Positions 53,657 through 64,000 of a DNA stretch of 64,000 nucleotides are shown here, one piece after another (positions within the stretch are counted from its first letter, which is position 1; each line of letters starts with the position of its first letter). The stretch covers positions 558,001-622,000 of the forward strand of contig JAUKUA010000001.1 of assembly GCA_030549175.1 (NCBI GenBank), written 5' to 3'. The notes below the pieces were generated by a model. That model did no database searches. It saw only the letters and a program-made list of their open reading frames with translations, and was not told where the DNA came from. Origin of the DNA: Lasiosphaeris hirsuta (taxonomy: Eukaryota > Ascomycota > Sordariomycetes > Sordariales > Lasiosphaeriaceae). A program made the translations under genes and the position numbers.

Positions 53657-55490
53657 ATGAAGGTGCTACTTTTATCCTTGGCACTCGACATAGGCCAAGT
53701 CCTTTCGGCACCCTTTTGCCAAGCGCCTGCTACCATCCAGCTCTCCTTGGGCCAATGCCTCGTCCTATCACCAGACCAAACAACTGACGTCCAGTCATGG
53801 GGGGTCAGGATTGGCGTTGAGAATGCAAGCGAGATATGCATAGTCCCCAGCACTGTTGTCAACACAACCTTCTTGACCTCGAGCGAGATATGCGGCGATG
53901 ATCAGCTCGATATGCAAGGTGTGACAATGACAAAGGAGCAATGCCGCTCGAGGCGCGGCGGCTTCATCACCAAGGCGGCCGTGCCCAGTTTCTCCACCGA
54001 CGGTCTAGACGTGCTGAACCCGGGATGGGTTGGCTTCGACAACAAGATCACAGCAGCTGCAAATGCCACTCTTCAGCTCCTCACTCAGGAAATTGCCCTT
54101 GTCGAGGGCTTGATCACTGAGGGCCAGATGTCGACAACAAGCCACCTCGGCTTAGCGGCTTCCTCCTCCCTTTTGGATAGGCTGCAGCTTCTTGGTCGCA
54201 TTGGAGCAAAATCTTGGGGCCTCAACTCGGGATCTCAGAGTTATTCGTCTCCCCGCGACGGAAGTCTCGTCCTTGGCGGCTACGACTCATCGAGTCTTGC
54301 AGGGCCATTCTTCGACTATGACATAACAACGACAAAACCGGTTGAGAACCGCTTTTGCCCGCTGCAGATCTTGGTTACAGGACTGACGATGAATGTCCAA
54401 ACCGCCAACAGCACAATCAGCCGGACTCTTGTCGATAGATCCAACAAGTTGGACGCGTGTATTGAGCCGTGAGTGGTGCCGATGTGCCCTAATGGTGAAA
54501 ACTGTCTAACAACTTTCACGTTCAGATACGACAATCTCTTTAGGGTACCACAGGCCGTCTTGGACACGTTCCAAACCGTTTTCAAGCAGGCAACCAAGTT
54601 CTCGGGCGATAGTGTACAGCCTTCCGAGTACCAAAGCTCACTGTTGAATCTTGAACCAGGAATCGTCTTTCCTAAAGACGCTGGAGATTTCAACGCAACT
54701 CTACGCTTTACCATCAATTACAACCAGACTGTAGACATACCCGTCTTCGAGCTTATCAGGCCTTTACGTGGCCTCGACTCCAAGGGAAAAGTGGTTGTCA
54801 ACGAAAAGTATAACGAGATACAAATTTATGCATCCCCGGCCCCTGAAGACGCCCCCGTACTGGGCAAGGCATTTCTCTCTCAGGTAAGTAAGTTCCTTCC
54901 TGCGGACGCATGAATGTTTCCAACAGATCTCGTTGCAGATATACCTCTATGTCAACTACGAGAACATGAAGTTTCATCTGGCTTCTCAAAATCTAGAGGC
55001 CAACACACCGTTGCCGGTAGCCTCCGAGTCAAATAGTACCTGCGGCGTTACTCAACCGGAAACCGGACGGACAGCGGAAGCTAATGGCTTGATTGCAGTG
55101 GGGACAGTCCTCGGCGTGCTGATTTTGGTATTGGTTGCTCTCGCAGTCTGCTGGAAGCCTCTTCAACGTATAGAGGCTAAACGCGCAGCGTCCAAAGAGG
55201 CTGGCGCCCTGGCGAAAGAAGCTCGTCCGCCAGCTCCAGAGCAACCACGACCAGCGACCGAGCGTGGTTCTCACTTGGACACTCGTACCAACACTGGAAC
55301 CCCACCACCGCCGCCGAGATTATCGGGAAGTGCAGTGTCGCTTACAAGCGAGGCACGAGAGGCTGGGCCTGATACGCAAGTTCTCTCGGCCGATATTCGG
55401 GACGGTGACGAAGCGTTTGGATCTTTTGGGGATCCCTTTGATATTTCGATGGGGGGGAGAAATCATAACCAGGGGTCCTCGTATGCTTGA
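53657..55490 (+). CDS. Membrane-anchored pepsin-fold (A1-like) protein, probably non-catalytic
   Basis: Three exons: 53657-54468, 54526-54883 and 54939-55490, giving 573 residues. A signal peptide (KVLLLSLALDIGQVLSA) precedes a large extracellular region with many N-glycosylation sequons. Within it, SWGLNSGS, GSLVLGGYDSSSLAGPFFDY and ACIEPYDNLFRVPQAVLDTF are typical of fungal A1 aspartic-protease-like proteins. Neither DTG-type catalytic motif is visible where expected, which suggests a binding or structural role. One membrane helix (LIAVGTVLGVLILVLVALAV) lies at about 475, followed by a basic, Ala/Pro-rich cytosolic tail of about 100 residues. This single-pass layout recalls cell-surface receptors or wall sensors; that is inference. 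Intron junctions preserve phase and sequence pattern. Confidence 0.82.
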
Positions 55491-56405
55491 AAAGGGGTCG
55501 CGCTGAGATGATTGGCATTGAGTTTGCTACGGTATGCGCGTAAATCATATTTGGCTCTGCCAGTTATCAGGCTACCTAGTTAGCTACAAAAAAAACGATG
55601 AAATTGAGCCCCAGGTATGTTGGGCATGTTGTGAAAACAGCGAATGTCAATGATTTTTAACGACTCATCAGAATGGATACCTACCAAGAAATCGGAAAGG
55701 GTATTTGTCGCAGCAACCGCGTGAGTCAAATGTGAAGGGAAGGCGATTAACCAGGACCTTCCGATTTGTTATGGGCCGTCTCCATCGGCAACCTGGCACC
55801 TGACGCGCGAATGGGAACGCTTTAGTGCGCGACCCAACGCTGAGGCAAACAGGGCCTACCCGAATATGTAGAAACGCATACCTCAGGTTAGAGTAGTTTT
55901 AATATCCATGGAATGGAACCTTATTGGGGGGAGGGGGAAGGGGGGGAGGGTGTCTGGTAGTGCCCTGGAGGTTGGTGGCGGTGGGCGGGCAGCTGCGCCG
56001 CGGCACTGAATGCCTGCTAGTTGCCCGCGCCCCCTTTAATTGCGACAATGCATGCCCGTCCATGACTCCATGGGTGCGGGAAAATGAGGTGGCTTGCAAA
56101 CTTGCCGGAGAGAGAGAAGGGACAGGGAAGGGACACTGGGTGTCACGGGGCTTTCGGGGGCCGCCGCTACTTGACGGATGTACTTTCCCTGGTTGACTGC
56201 CTAGCTGGAGCCTCGCACGTCCACATAGGGCTGGCCGCAGCTGCCCAGTTCCCGTCTCCGGTCCCGCCATTGTGCAGAGAGGAGTGGATTAAAAGCGTCT
56301 CAAATACGTTACGACTGCTGTTCCAGGCCTCTGGCCTGGCTTCTTTGCCCACCTTTTGCAGTGAAATACCGGCTTGGCTCCGGGGGTCATAATGTACCAC
56401 CAAAT
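55491..56405. other. Intergenic region
   Basis: No gene recognised. G-rich runs at 55924-55950 (plus strand) and a 'ggggaggg' patch are the only features. The last 100 bases lead into the ankyrin gene. Confidence 0.5.
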
Positions 56406-58709
56406 ATGGCCGATCCGCTTTCCATCATCACAGGAATTATTACGCTGGGCTCGACACTCCAGAATGTTTCCACGTTGCTCTCAAACTACTCCAATGCGGA
56501 CAAGAGAATCGAGGAAATCAGGCGTGACTGCGAATTCACCCACTGCGTTCTAGAGAACATTAAGCAGCAGCTCCAGTCCAATGTGTTACCGCCACTTCGC
56601 CAGCTCAGTGAGGGAGAGAGTAATGATACATCAACCGGGCTCAACCTCGCCAACTTCTTGCAAGACAGTGTCGAGCAGCTCACACTTGATATCAAAGCCT
56701 TTCTCGCCGAGATTGAGAAGCTAAGTCCATCACAAAACGCCGATTCCAAGCTTGGTTGGCTCGCCGATGGGAAGGTCGCGTGGAAGACGTCGTACCTCAA
56801 AGGGATGCAGCAGAGGATTTCGACCAAGCGCGACCAGCTGCAGGCTGTCGAGAATAGCTTGCAATCGTAGGGACTTACTTGGATCGCGTCTACGCACTGA
56901 TTGTAGCTGCTGACACCAAGTCATAATAGCCAGATCCACACAATCACACTTGGAAGCCAAGCCGCTCACCGCGCAGATAGCATGGCCCTCCTTAGCGATT
57001 TTGTCAACATCTTCAATCCGAGGAGCGGCATTGCGCGCCGTATCTCGGTTGCATCAGACTCGACTCCCAACTACGGAGCACGCACGAGCCTGGTGAGCGC
57101 GGTGCGGGAGTCCAAAAAGCGCGACGCTGAAAAGCTCCTCCTCGACACCCATCCCAACTTCCATTCTGAAGACAGTGACGAGCTCTACCCTCTGCATATT
57201 GCCGCAAAGAATGGGGATATCGCCATGATCCAGCTCCTGCTCTTATCTGGTGCTAGGGTGGACTGCTACGCGCGCAATAGGAAGACGCCATTGATGTTCG
57301 CGCTTGAGCACAACCACGCCATGGCCGCTCAGATTCTGGTTAGCCGCGGCGCCGATGTTTCCCAGGCCGACTCCAGTGGACAGACTGCGTTGGGCATAGC
57401 GGCTCGTAAGAATTTATGCTCAGTGGTTCAACAGCTCCTGAGCAAGGGCGCCGACCCAAACGCCTACGACCAAGCTGGTCGAACACCCTTGATGGAGGCA
57501 GTCTGCCGTGAAGACCGCGATGTCGAGCCGGATGGCACCAGAGCCATGCACTTTCTACTGCGGCCAAACCGTAACGGCGTCGTCGCTGACCCAACCCTCG
57601 GCACCCTCAGAGGCCAGACTACTCCTCTTCACGAAGCCGCCGCCCGTGGCCTCGTCGAAGATGTACGTATTCTCGCAACCGCCTGCGACGCCGGTGCCCG
57701 CTCGGTCCCGGACGTGTCACACCGCAGCCCGCTGTGGTTCGCAGCTAAGAACACGCACCTCGACGTGGTCAAACTCCTCCTCAACCTTACCGGCGCCGAC
57801 TCTATCAATGCGCGCTCCCTCGACCGCCACAACCCGACGGCCCTCTGGGCTATGGCCTCGCCCTCCGCCGCCACACCACCTCCGTCGGGAAAAGTCCCTG
57901 CTGGCATGGCCTCGCCCTCCACCGCCATGCTATCCGCGTCGGAAAAAGTGCTTGCTGGCGTGTCCCTCCTCCTCGCCGCCGGTGCCAACCCAAACATCCG
58001 TAATACCGCCGGCCAGACCCTCCTACACCGCGCTGCCGGGACCGGTGACGTCCCCATGACGGCTCTCCTCCTCCGGCACGGCGCTGATCCCCGCGCGGCC
58101 GCCAGCAACAGTGGGTCGCAACCTTTGCACTTTGCCGCGGCTCAAGGACGCGAGGAGGTCGTGGCGCAGCTGCTGGCGTGCGACGGGGTGGACATTGACT
58201 GTCTCGACGGCGCGGGGGCAACGCCGTTGATCATGGCGGCAGGGAATGGACACGACTTCCTCGTCCGGTGGTTGACGGAAAGGAAGCCCCAGGCCTCAGA
58301 CTGGAGGAAGCGTGAGGGGCTGGGATGTGATGCGTTTTACATTGCCTGCGCGCGCGGGCACTTGATGGTTGCGATGTACTTGCTGGGGAAGGGGGCAGAT
58401 ATAGATGGACGGAATGGTAACGGGAATACGGCGCTCCACGCGGCAGCGCGGAAGGGGATGCTGGAGGTTGTGAGGTTCTTGTTGAGGATGGGGGCCGATA
58501 CAGAGATAAGGTCGGATAAACCCCTGAGCGGCATGAAGGTGGTGGGCACGGCGGTCGATGTGGCCAGGGCCGCGAAGGAAGAGTTGGATAAGGAGTTTGG
58601 AGCGGGGCATGCGGAGAAGATCGCATTGTTAATTAAGGGGTGGAGGCCGGAGCGGAGGAGGGAGCTGGCTTTCGATGTGAGATTCTGTCATGCTGGAAAG
58701 ATGGTGTAA
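56406..58709 (+). CDS. Fungal N-terminal domain plus ankyrin-repeat protein
   Basis: Read as two exons, 56406-56866 and 56981-58709, giving 729 residues. The proposed intron (GTAGGG...AGATAG, 114 bases) removes a TAG and joins ENSLQS to MALLSDF in frame. Without it there would be two separate frames (153 and 575 residues). Residues 1-153 are the fungal N-terminal helical domain (MADPLSIITGIITLGSTLQN, coiled-coil-like), common at the front of NLR/STAND-type and ankyrin proteins. From about residue 190 come roughly ten ankyrin repeats (PLHIAAKNGDIAMIQLLLLS, TALHAAARKGMLEVVRFLLR and others). An 18-residue tandem duplication (MASPSAATPPPSGKVPAG, then MASPSTAMLSASEKVLAG) interrupts one repeat. There is no NACHT or NB-ARC domain. 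The role is probably protein recognition; involvement in self/non-self response is inference. Confidence 0.82.
57852..57959 (+). repeat. 54-bp in-frame tandem duplication inside the ankyrin gene
   Basis: 57852-57905 and 57906-57959 start with the identical 'atggcctcgccctcc' and align over their full 54-base length with scattered differences. The duplication adds 18 residues and keeps the frame. It inserts a Pro/Ser-rich loop between ankyrin helices. Confidence 0.9.
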
Positions 58710-59396
58710 GAGAGGTGTAGAATGGCTTGTTCTACCGCCTCTACCCAGTCGCGCGTGGTTTCCCAAGCCTGGTTCCTGGCCTCATCTAAGTTGTTGCTAG
58801 CCGACCTAATCACTCATCTGCCTCAAGGTGGCCGTCACTGCCAGCGGCCACGAGCAGGGGCTCTGGAGGGCAACGGGTTCCCTTTACAACCCTTGTTTGT
58901 TTGTTAGCCCGGGGCTTCAAAGCTCGTTATTCATATGGGAAACCCCTTTTTAGAAAACTAACTTTACACCTTTTCGAAAGAGTCCCAGAAGGCCGTTCAA
59001 ATGCCACAAACGGCATTTTTGATGGTGGAAAGGTCTTGTGAAATACTAAGTATGCCTTTCGTAATACCGCAAATGCACTTTCGATGCTGGTAGGCCTTTC
59101 CAGGGCTGCAACAACTCCCTTTGGGCCTTGGAGGGGAGGTCACCGCTAAGAAACCAGGGTTGAATTATCGGCCACAGAGCATATCTGCGGCGTACTAGAA
59201 GACTAAATCTCCATCATCACCCTCAATTACTACCAAACAACAAGGTATAATAACGAAAAGAGGGGTAAACACTAAAACACACGGGACATGGTATCGAATG
59301 GCCAACGATCTGGCTTTTCCACTCTTCTCCCTTCAACAGCAAGCCAGCCCCACGCTTGACCCCTTGCAGCAAATCCAACCTTCACCACACTGACAT
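58710..59396. other. Intergenic gap between convergent genes
   Basis: The 3' flanks of the ankyrin and oxygenase genes. A loosely repeated phrase ('gaaaggccttyc' and 'caaatgcca/gcac' words) occurs at 58970-59105. No gene seen. Confidence 0.5.
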
Positions 59397-62300
59397 CTAC
59401 TCGTCCCAGGTAACCTTCATCGTAACCGGGAACGGCGTGAGCGCCCCCCAGTCTTCGCGCAGATACAAGACGGAGTCGCCCTCTCTGACGACCTTCTTGA
59501 GCTCGCCCTGCGGGCCAGGGGCGCGAGCGACATTCTTGTGCTTGAATAGGGCGCGGAACATTTCCGTCAGCGCAGCATGGCTGATCTCACGGCCGAGAAT
59601 GGCATGTGGACCCGCGCTGTACTGGATGTAGCTGCCGACGGGGCGGCGGGGGTTGACGGTGCTGGGCTCAGGGAAGTAGTTTGCGTCCTTGGCCGAGTTT
59701 GCCTGTAACAAGTGGTTAGCTTCATGTTGTCAAAGAGGGGAAGGTTCTTGACTTACGAAGTTAATATAGACACGGTCACTGGCTTGGACCGATACTTCGC
59801 TGCCGTCGTCTTCTTGAACGGTGTCGGCTGAGGAGGCCTCGCAGTAAGCTCCTGACGTCCCAGAGAGGCGGACACCCTCTAGTGCGTAACCGAGAAGGAG
59901 AGCATCCGTCTCCGCGCTTGACGGCTGGTTGGCAAGCGAGTGGATATCGGCGAGATGGGCCTTGCCGCTGGCAGAGAGGTAGTAGTCCGCCGATTGAGCA
60001 AACTGCAAAAGGACACATTAGCGTCTACCGCACGTCACAGAAGAAAACAACTTACCGCTTCACCCTGTGTTGGTACCAGGGCGGCGGCCACAGGCAGTAC
60101 TTGGCCCCATGCTACATCGTGGCTGCTCAGGCCAGCCTTCAATAGTCCCTTGATCAAGTCCGCACCATATACGCTGACAGGCTCATTCTTCTTGGCCGAA
60201 GACGAGAAATAGCCCTTGGAACCCTTGACGCTGCCCTCAATCGCGGCGCCCAGCTGAGTGGCTACCGTGCGGGCGGCCTGCTTGAGCGGGAAGGACTTGA
60301 CGGGATCGACATCTTGGAAGATGGCGGTGAAGATGACAGTGAGAACGGCATACAACTCATGTTCTGTGTAGATGCCCTTGGCGTTGTCCTTCGACTTGAG
60401 TGGCAAGTTGAGCGCACGAGCGGCGAATTGGACGGGCACTACGTTGCCGACATCGCGGATGATATCTACAAACCTGCGGCCCGCAAGAGTGTAACTATTT
60501 TCCGCGAGAAGGCTCTCAGTGGCCTTCTTGTAGAAGGCCTTCACTAGGGCATCGTAGTAAGTAGAGTACAGAGTCTCGTGCACTCCTTGGCGTTGGCTGT
60601 CATGGAACGTAGCATCGCCGGACAGCACGAACTTGCCGCCACCACCAAGGATCAACTCCTGCAGAGCGCTGTGCCAAGTGGCCTTGTATTTGTCCTTCTT
60701 CTCCAAGATGTGCTTGGCGCCGGCGTATGTAGACACCTCGGACTTCTGGGGGATACGAGTCGGGCGCGAGAAGTCGAAGAGGTGGTCGCGCTTAAGGTCT
60801 TTTTGGATCTTCTCGGTCTCGGACGGGATCACCATGGGGTAATGCGCGTAGACCGAGTTTGGAGCGAAATGGTTTGGTAGGGCCCGGATGAAGAGCTTAT
60901 AAAACACACATCCGTGGTTGACGCCAAGATTGTACTGCACCTCATTGTAACCCCAGTTTGTCAGGCTACGAGCGTTGTAGTCAACCGTATAGTGACGATC
61001 CCCTCGGACGAGGCAGACGGCATCAGACAAGACGACACGCGAGATGGTGTAGGTTGGCGCAATACCGACACCAGGCACCATTGGCTGCTTGTGTTCCTCG
61101 GCAACCAAGCCGGGGTAGAGCTCGACGAAATCCGGATGCTCATAGAGACGGCTGAGAGCCCCCGAGACAACCGGGTCCGAGTTGATGTCCTCAAACTTCT
61201 CATAGGGCTTGAGGCCGAAGTGTTTTCTGAACTCGTTCAGGCCGGCCACGTTCCACTTGCGGGCCTGGATGATGCCAAGGATCTCAATGGCACGCATTGA
61301 CCCCGGAACGTTTCGTGCGCCGAAAGATCCGGCGCAGTCCTCGACGGCGGAAGTCATGCATTCGGCCAGATCATCATCGCTGAACTTGCCATCCGGGCCT
61401 CTCTTGAACTTGCCAAAAGGACGCTGAGCTGGGTCCTCGGGGATCATGGCCTCAAACTTGGCGAAACCCATGATCAGATCATGGACGCTGACTTCGGCGC
61501 TGGGCTTTTTGAAGAGTTCGTAGTAAAACTCCTCGATCCACTTGTCGTCCTTGTCCGATACGCAAGCATGCCATCGATAGCAGAGGTTAAACTCGGCTGA
61601 TACGACATTGCCTGTACCTCGCTCGGCTCCGTCCTTGGTGCCCACGTCAATGCCCGTGTTCTGGCGAGGATCCAACGTCCATGTGGTATCTACGCGGTTG
61701 AGCTGCAAGAACAGTGAGTAACCACAATGCCTAGATCCGGGCACAAACACTTACATTGACGATATTCCGCACGTAATCGATCAGGGTGATGTTGATGTAC
61801 AATCCGGACGTGACAAGGCGGGCCGTTTGGAAGACATCGTTGTCGTACTTCTTCCATGCTGCTGCGGCCCTTTCTCCCTCGAGGTTGGTAGAAGGTGGCG
61901 TGAACTTCCCATCCTCATTGATAGCAACCAGATTTTCAGCAACGTGGTTGTGGAAACGGTTGAACATGATCAGGAGAACACCGACTCCAGGAGGCATGCC
62001 CAACAGTCGCTTGTCGGCAAAGCAATCAGGCTTTAGCTTTCCATCCTTGAACGTACGAATGGTGTCTTGCATCTCTTGGTTGCTGCCATAAAGTGGGGAA
62101 AGATCAAGGTAGGAGGACGTCTTCGACTTGGTCATGTCACGGTAGTCCGTCCAAAACAGGTCTGACGCCAGTCAGCAGCGGAACAAGCTTAAGCACGAGG
62201 AAACTCACCATGGATAATGATACTGGCCCAATACCACAAGATGCTGGAAACATTGTTTGGGTGCTTCTTGTACTCGGTGCGCTTCATGACCGAGTCGTAG

Positions 62301-63076
62301 ATCAGGGCCGGGTCCGGCAATGCTCCTTGCCGGATGACGGTGGGGTTCACCGACCGCGCATATGATGTCCCAGCTGCTCCAAGCTGAGGGAACATGATGT
62401 TCTGGTCAAAATGTTAGTATCTCCGTCACCACAGTTCATCATCGGGGGGATCCTCACGTTGTAAGACCCATCGGCTTGCCGGTATTGGAACTTGTCGCCC
62501 ACATAGCGCGATGGTGCTGGGTGCTCCAAACTGTACCAAAGCCCGCTCAGAAAGTTGTTAGTCAGTTCAATCCTCGTCTTCGAATTGCTTGGCAAATTTG
62601 AAACCAGCTGAATCACACGCTCCATAATCATGGTCTTGTCATCAGATATCTTTTCGCCCTTGAGCTTGGCCTTGACCATGCTTCTCAGAGTCTTGTAGTC
62701 TGTGACGGTTGGTTAGTCGCTCACAACGTAGACCATGGCGTTCTTCATCCAACATACCAGCGAGTCGCAAGGTCTTGATGTCGGCGCTCAGCTTTCCCCA
62801 TTTGCCGTTCTGGCTGAAAGTACCAGCGCCATCTTGGTTGGGCAACGGCTGAACCGAGGCCTGGATGATTTGTCCATGATGCTCGAACGCGTTGGCCACT
62901 CCTTGGCGATCAGCCTTTGTTGGCTTAAGCTTCAGGGCTACGGGCTTCGGCTTGGCCTTGCTTGCAACCTTCTCTCCAAAGTCGCTGGAGGCAGAGCTGG
63001 ACCCCTTGGAGCCATTCACGCCATTGGAATGGTCGGTGCCGTTGGTGGCCGACGCACCGTTCTGGTAGGTGGCCAT
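59397..63076 (-). CDS. Ppo-type fatty-acid dioxygenase with altered P450 domain (10R-dioxygenase/PpoC-like)
   Basis: Seven exons on the minus strand: 63076-62758, 62699-62458, 62401-62209, 62161-61755, 61702-60056, 60002-59757 and 59702-59397, giving 1119 residues. All joins keep phase. After a disordered N-terminus, residues about 110-720 form the heme peroxidase-like dioxygenase domain: distal His251 in IIIHDLFW, SYLDLSPLYGSNQEMQDTI, and YRWH with catalytic Tyr429 and proximal His432. The C-terminal part is the fused P450-like domain: ExxR as LEGVRL, heme loop GPHAILGREIS. Ile1053 (codon ATT) stands where the thiolate Cys belongs. Loss of this Cys is known in PpoC-type linoleate 10R-dioxygenases, which make hydroperoxides but cannot isomerise them to diols. 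Such oxylipins (psi factors) balance sexual and asexual development. 8R versus 10R specificity cannot be settled from sequence alone. Confidence 0.93.
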
Positions 63077-64000
63077 CACAGCTCGGTGCTGAGGGTAGAG
63101 GCGATGCAGGTAGGGGAGTCCAAGCGGTTGTCCTGCACTGTCGTGGCTAGGTAGAGGCACACCCCGATGTAGGAGGAATGTTGGAAAGGAGGGACAGAAG
63201 GGACAGAATGCAGCTGGATGGGGCGGACTTGAGGACTCTGAAGGGAATTCATAATCGAGTCTTCGATGCGCCGTGTCATGTCAATCCTAATCCTAGCTTG
63301 TCGACCTCCCCCAACCTCCCCCGCCATGCCACGCCACAGCTCTTGGTGTGGTCGTCAATTGACCAGCTGCCCAAGCCCAGGCCGTTTTGATGGTCACCAT
63401 GCAAGCCCGGTGGGGCTGTCTCACTATCGGCTCGTTTTCTGTGCCCCTCCGTGTGGCTTCTTGCATCATCCTGTGCGGAGGACGTGTGGATGTGCCGGCT
63501 ACGGCCTCAAATGGAGTGTTTCCATGTTGTGCCGCTGGAGCTCGGATGGCGTATCAAACCAGCGTTTAGCACTCGGTATCCGTACGGGCGACAGACCACT
63601 GCTTGAGGAGCGATAAGACGCGAAGTGTCAACGCCAAGCGGTACTAAAGAAGAGGTTTTCGCCCTAGCTGGTAGTAGCGGCTACTTGAGCTCCCACTACA
63701 CTAGGAGTAAAGTAGTGGATGAGGAGCTCGCCGCCGTCCCCAGAGGTAATTACGTTACCAATGAAAACTGAGAGACGGGTTGTGAGTGGACGAAGGATCA
63801 TGGCTCTAGCCATGCGGGTCAATGCGGTTTGCTGGCTTGAAGGTCTGCACTGCGAGGCACCGAGGCATGCGCTGCTCTGCACCACTATGCGCCCATCCCC
63901 ACGATCAATGGCCGGAAGTCGAACATAATGTCTCAAAGAGGGGGGCAGCGAATGGCGGGAAATGATGGCAAAAATCCTGTGCGTTCCTGTGCGTTGGCGG
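63077..64000. other. Intergenic region at the window end
   Basis: The promoter and leader of the Ppo gene, followed by DNA with only short open frames (63178-63616 plus, 63664-63936 minus). No gene recognised. A gene could begin beyond the window edge. Confidence 0.5.

Overview
The window looks like nuclear DNA of a filamentous ascomycete (Pezizomycotina, most likely Sordariomycetes). Genes are widely spaced and carry zero to six short introns, mostly with GTRNGY donors and YAG acceptors. Coding DNA is GC-rich and is broken by AT-rich, TpA-rich tracts that resemble old repeat-induced point mutation (RIP). Many protein families are fungal: a psi-factor (Ppo) fatty-acid oxygenase, a CYP65-like P450, a DHA2-type MFS transporter, a MARVEL protein and a fungal N-terminal/ankyrin protein. 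Exon joins were read by eye from splice signals, reading phase and family conservation; no transcripts were available.

Positions 1-15000 look like an accessory island. Two divergently oriented genes (3088-5013 minus, 7375-10065 plus) share an N-terminal module of about 100 residues but differ afterwards: one continues into C2H2 zinc fingers, the other into a trypsin-like fold with Cys at the nucleophile position and then an F-box. They are bracketed by AT-rich tracts at about 2040-2400 and 13370-13850. A four-helix MARVEL gene lies at 11475-12531. A decayed PD-(D/E)XK nuclease-like gene lies at 14016-14632, and a second possible coding relic lies on the minus strand at 1737-1922.

Positions 15000-42200 are mostly conserved single-copy genes: a repeat-rich RxxS protein, a divergent kinase, an MFS transporter, trehalose-6-phosphate synthase, a P450, aspartylglucosaminidase, a secreted GPI-type protein, a DEK-C-like nuclear protein and the AP-1 beta subunit. 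Positions 42400-45660 are again unstable: a truncated multi-pass membrane protein gene, then about 1.8 kb of diverged direct repeats containing a 13-bp minisatellite.

Positions 45660-63076 hold an orphan 782-residue protein, an SDR, a TAP-like serine peptidase, a membrane-anchored pepsin-fold protein that appears to lack catalytic Asp motifs, the fungal N-terminal/ankyrin gene, and a Ppo-type oxygenase whose P450 domain has Ile in place of the heme-thiolate Cys. No polyketide synthase or peptide synthetase is present, so the P450, SDR and MFS genes do not form an obvious biosynthetic cluster. I saw no convincing tRNA, rRNA, CRISPR array or intact transposon.
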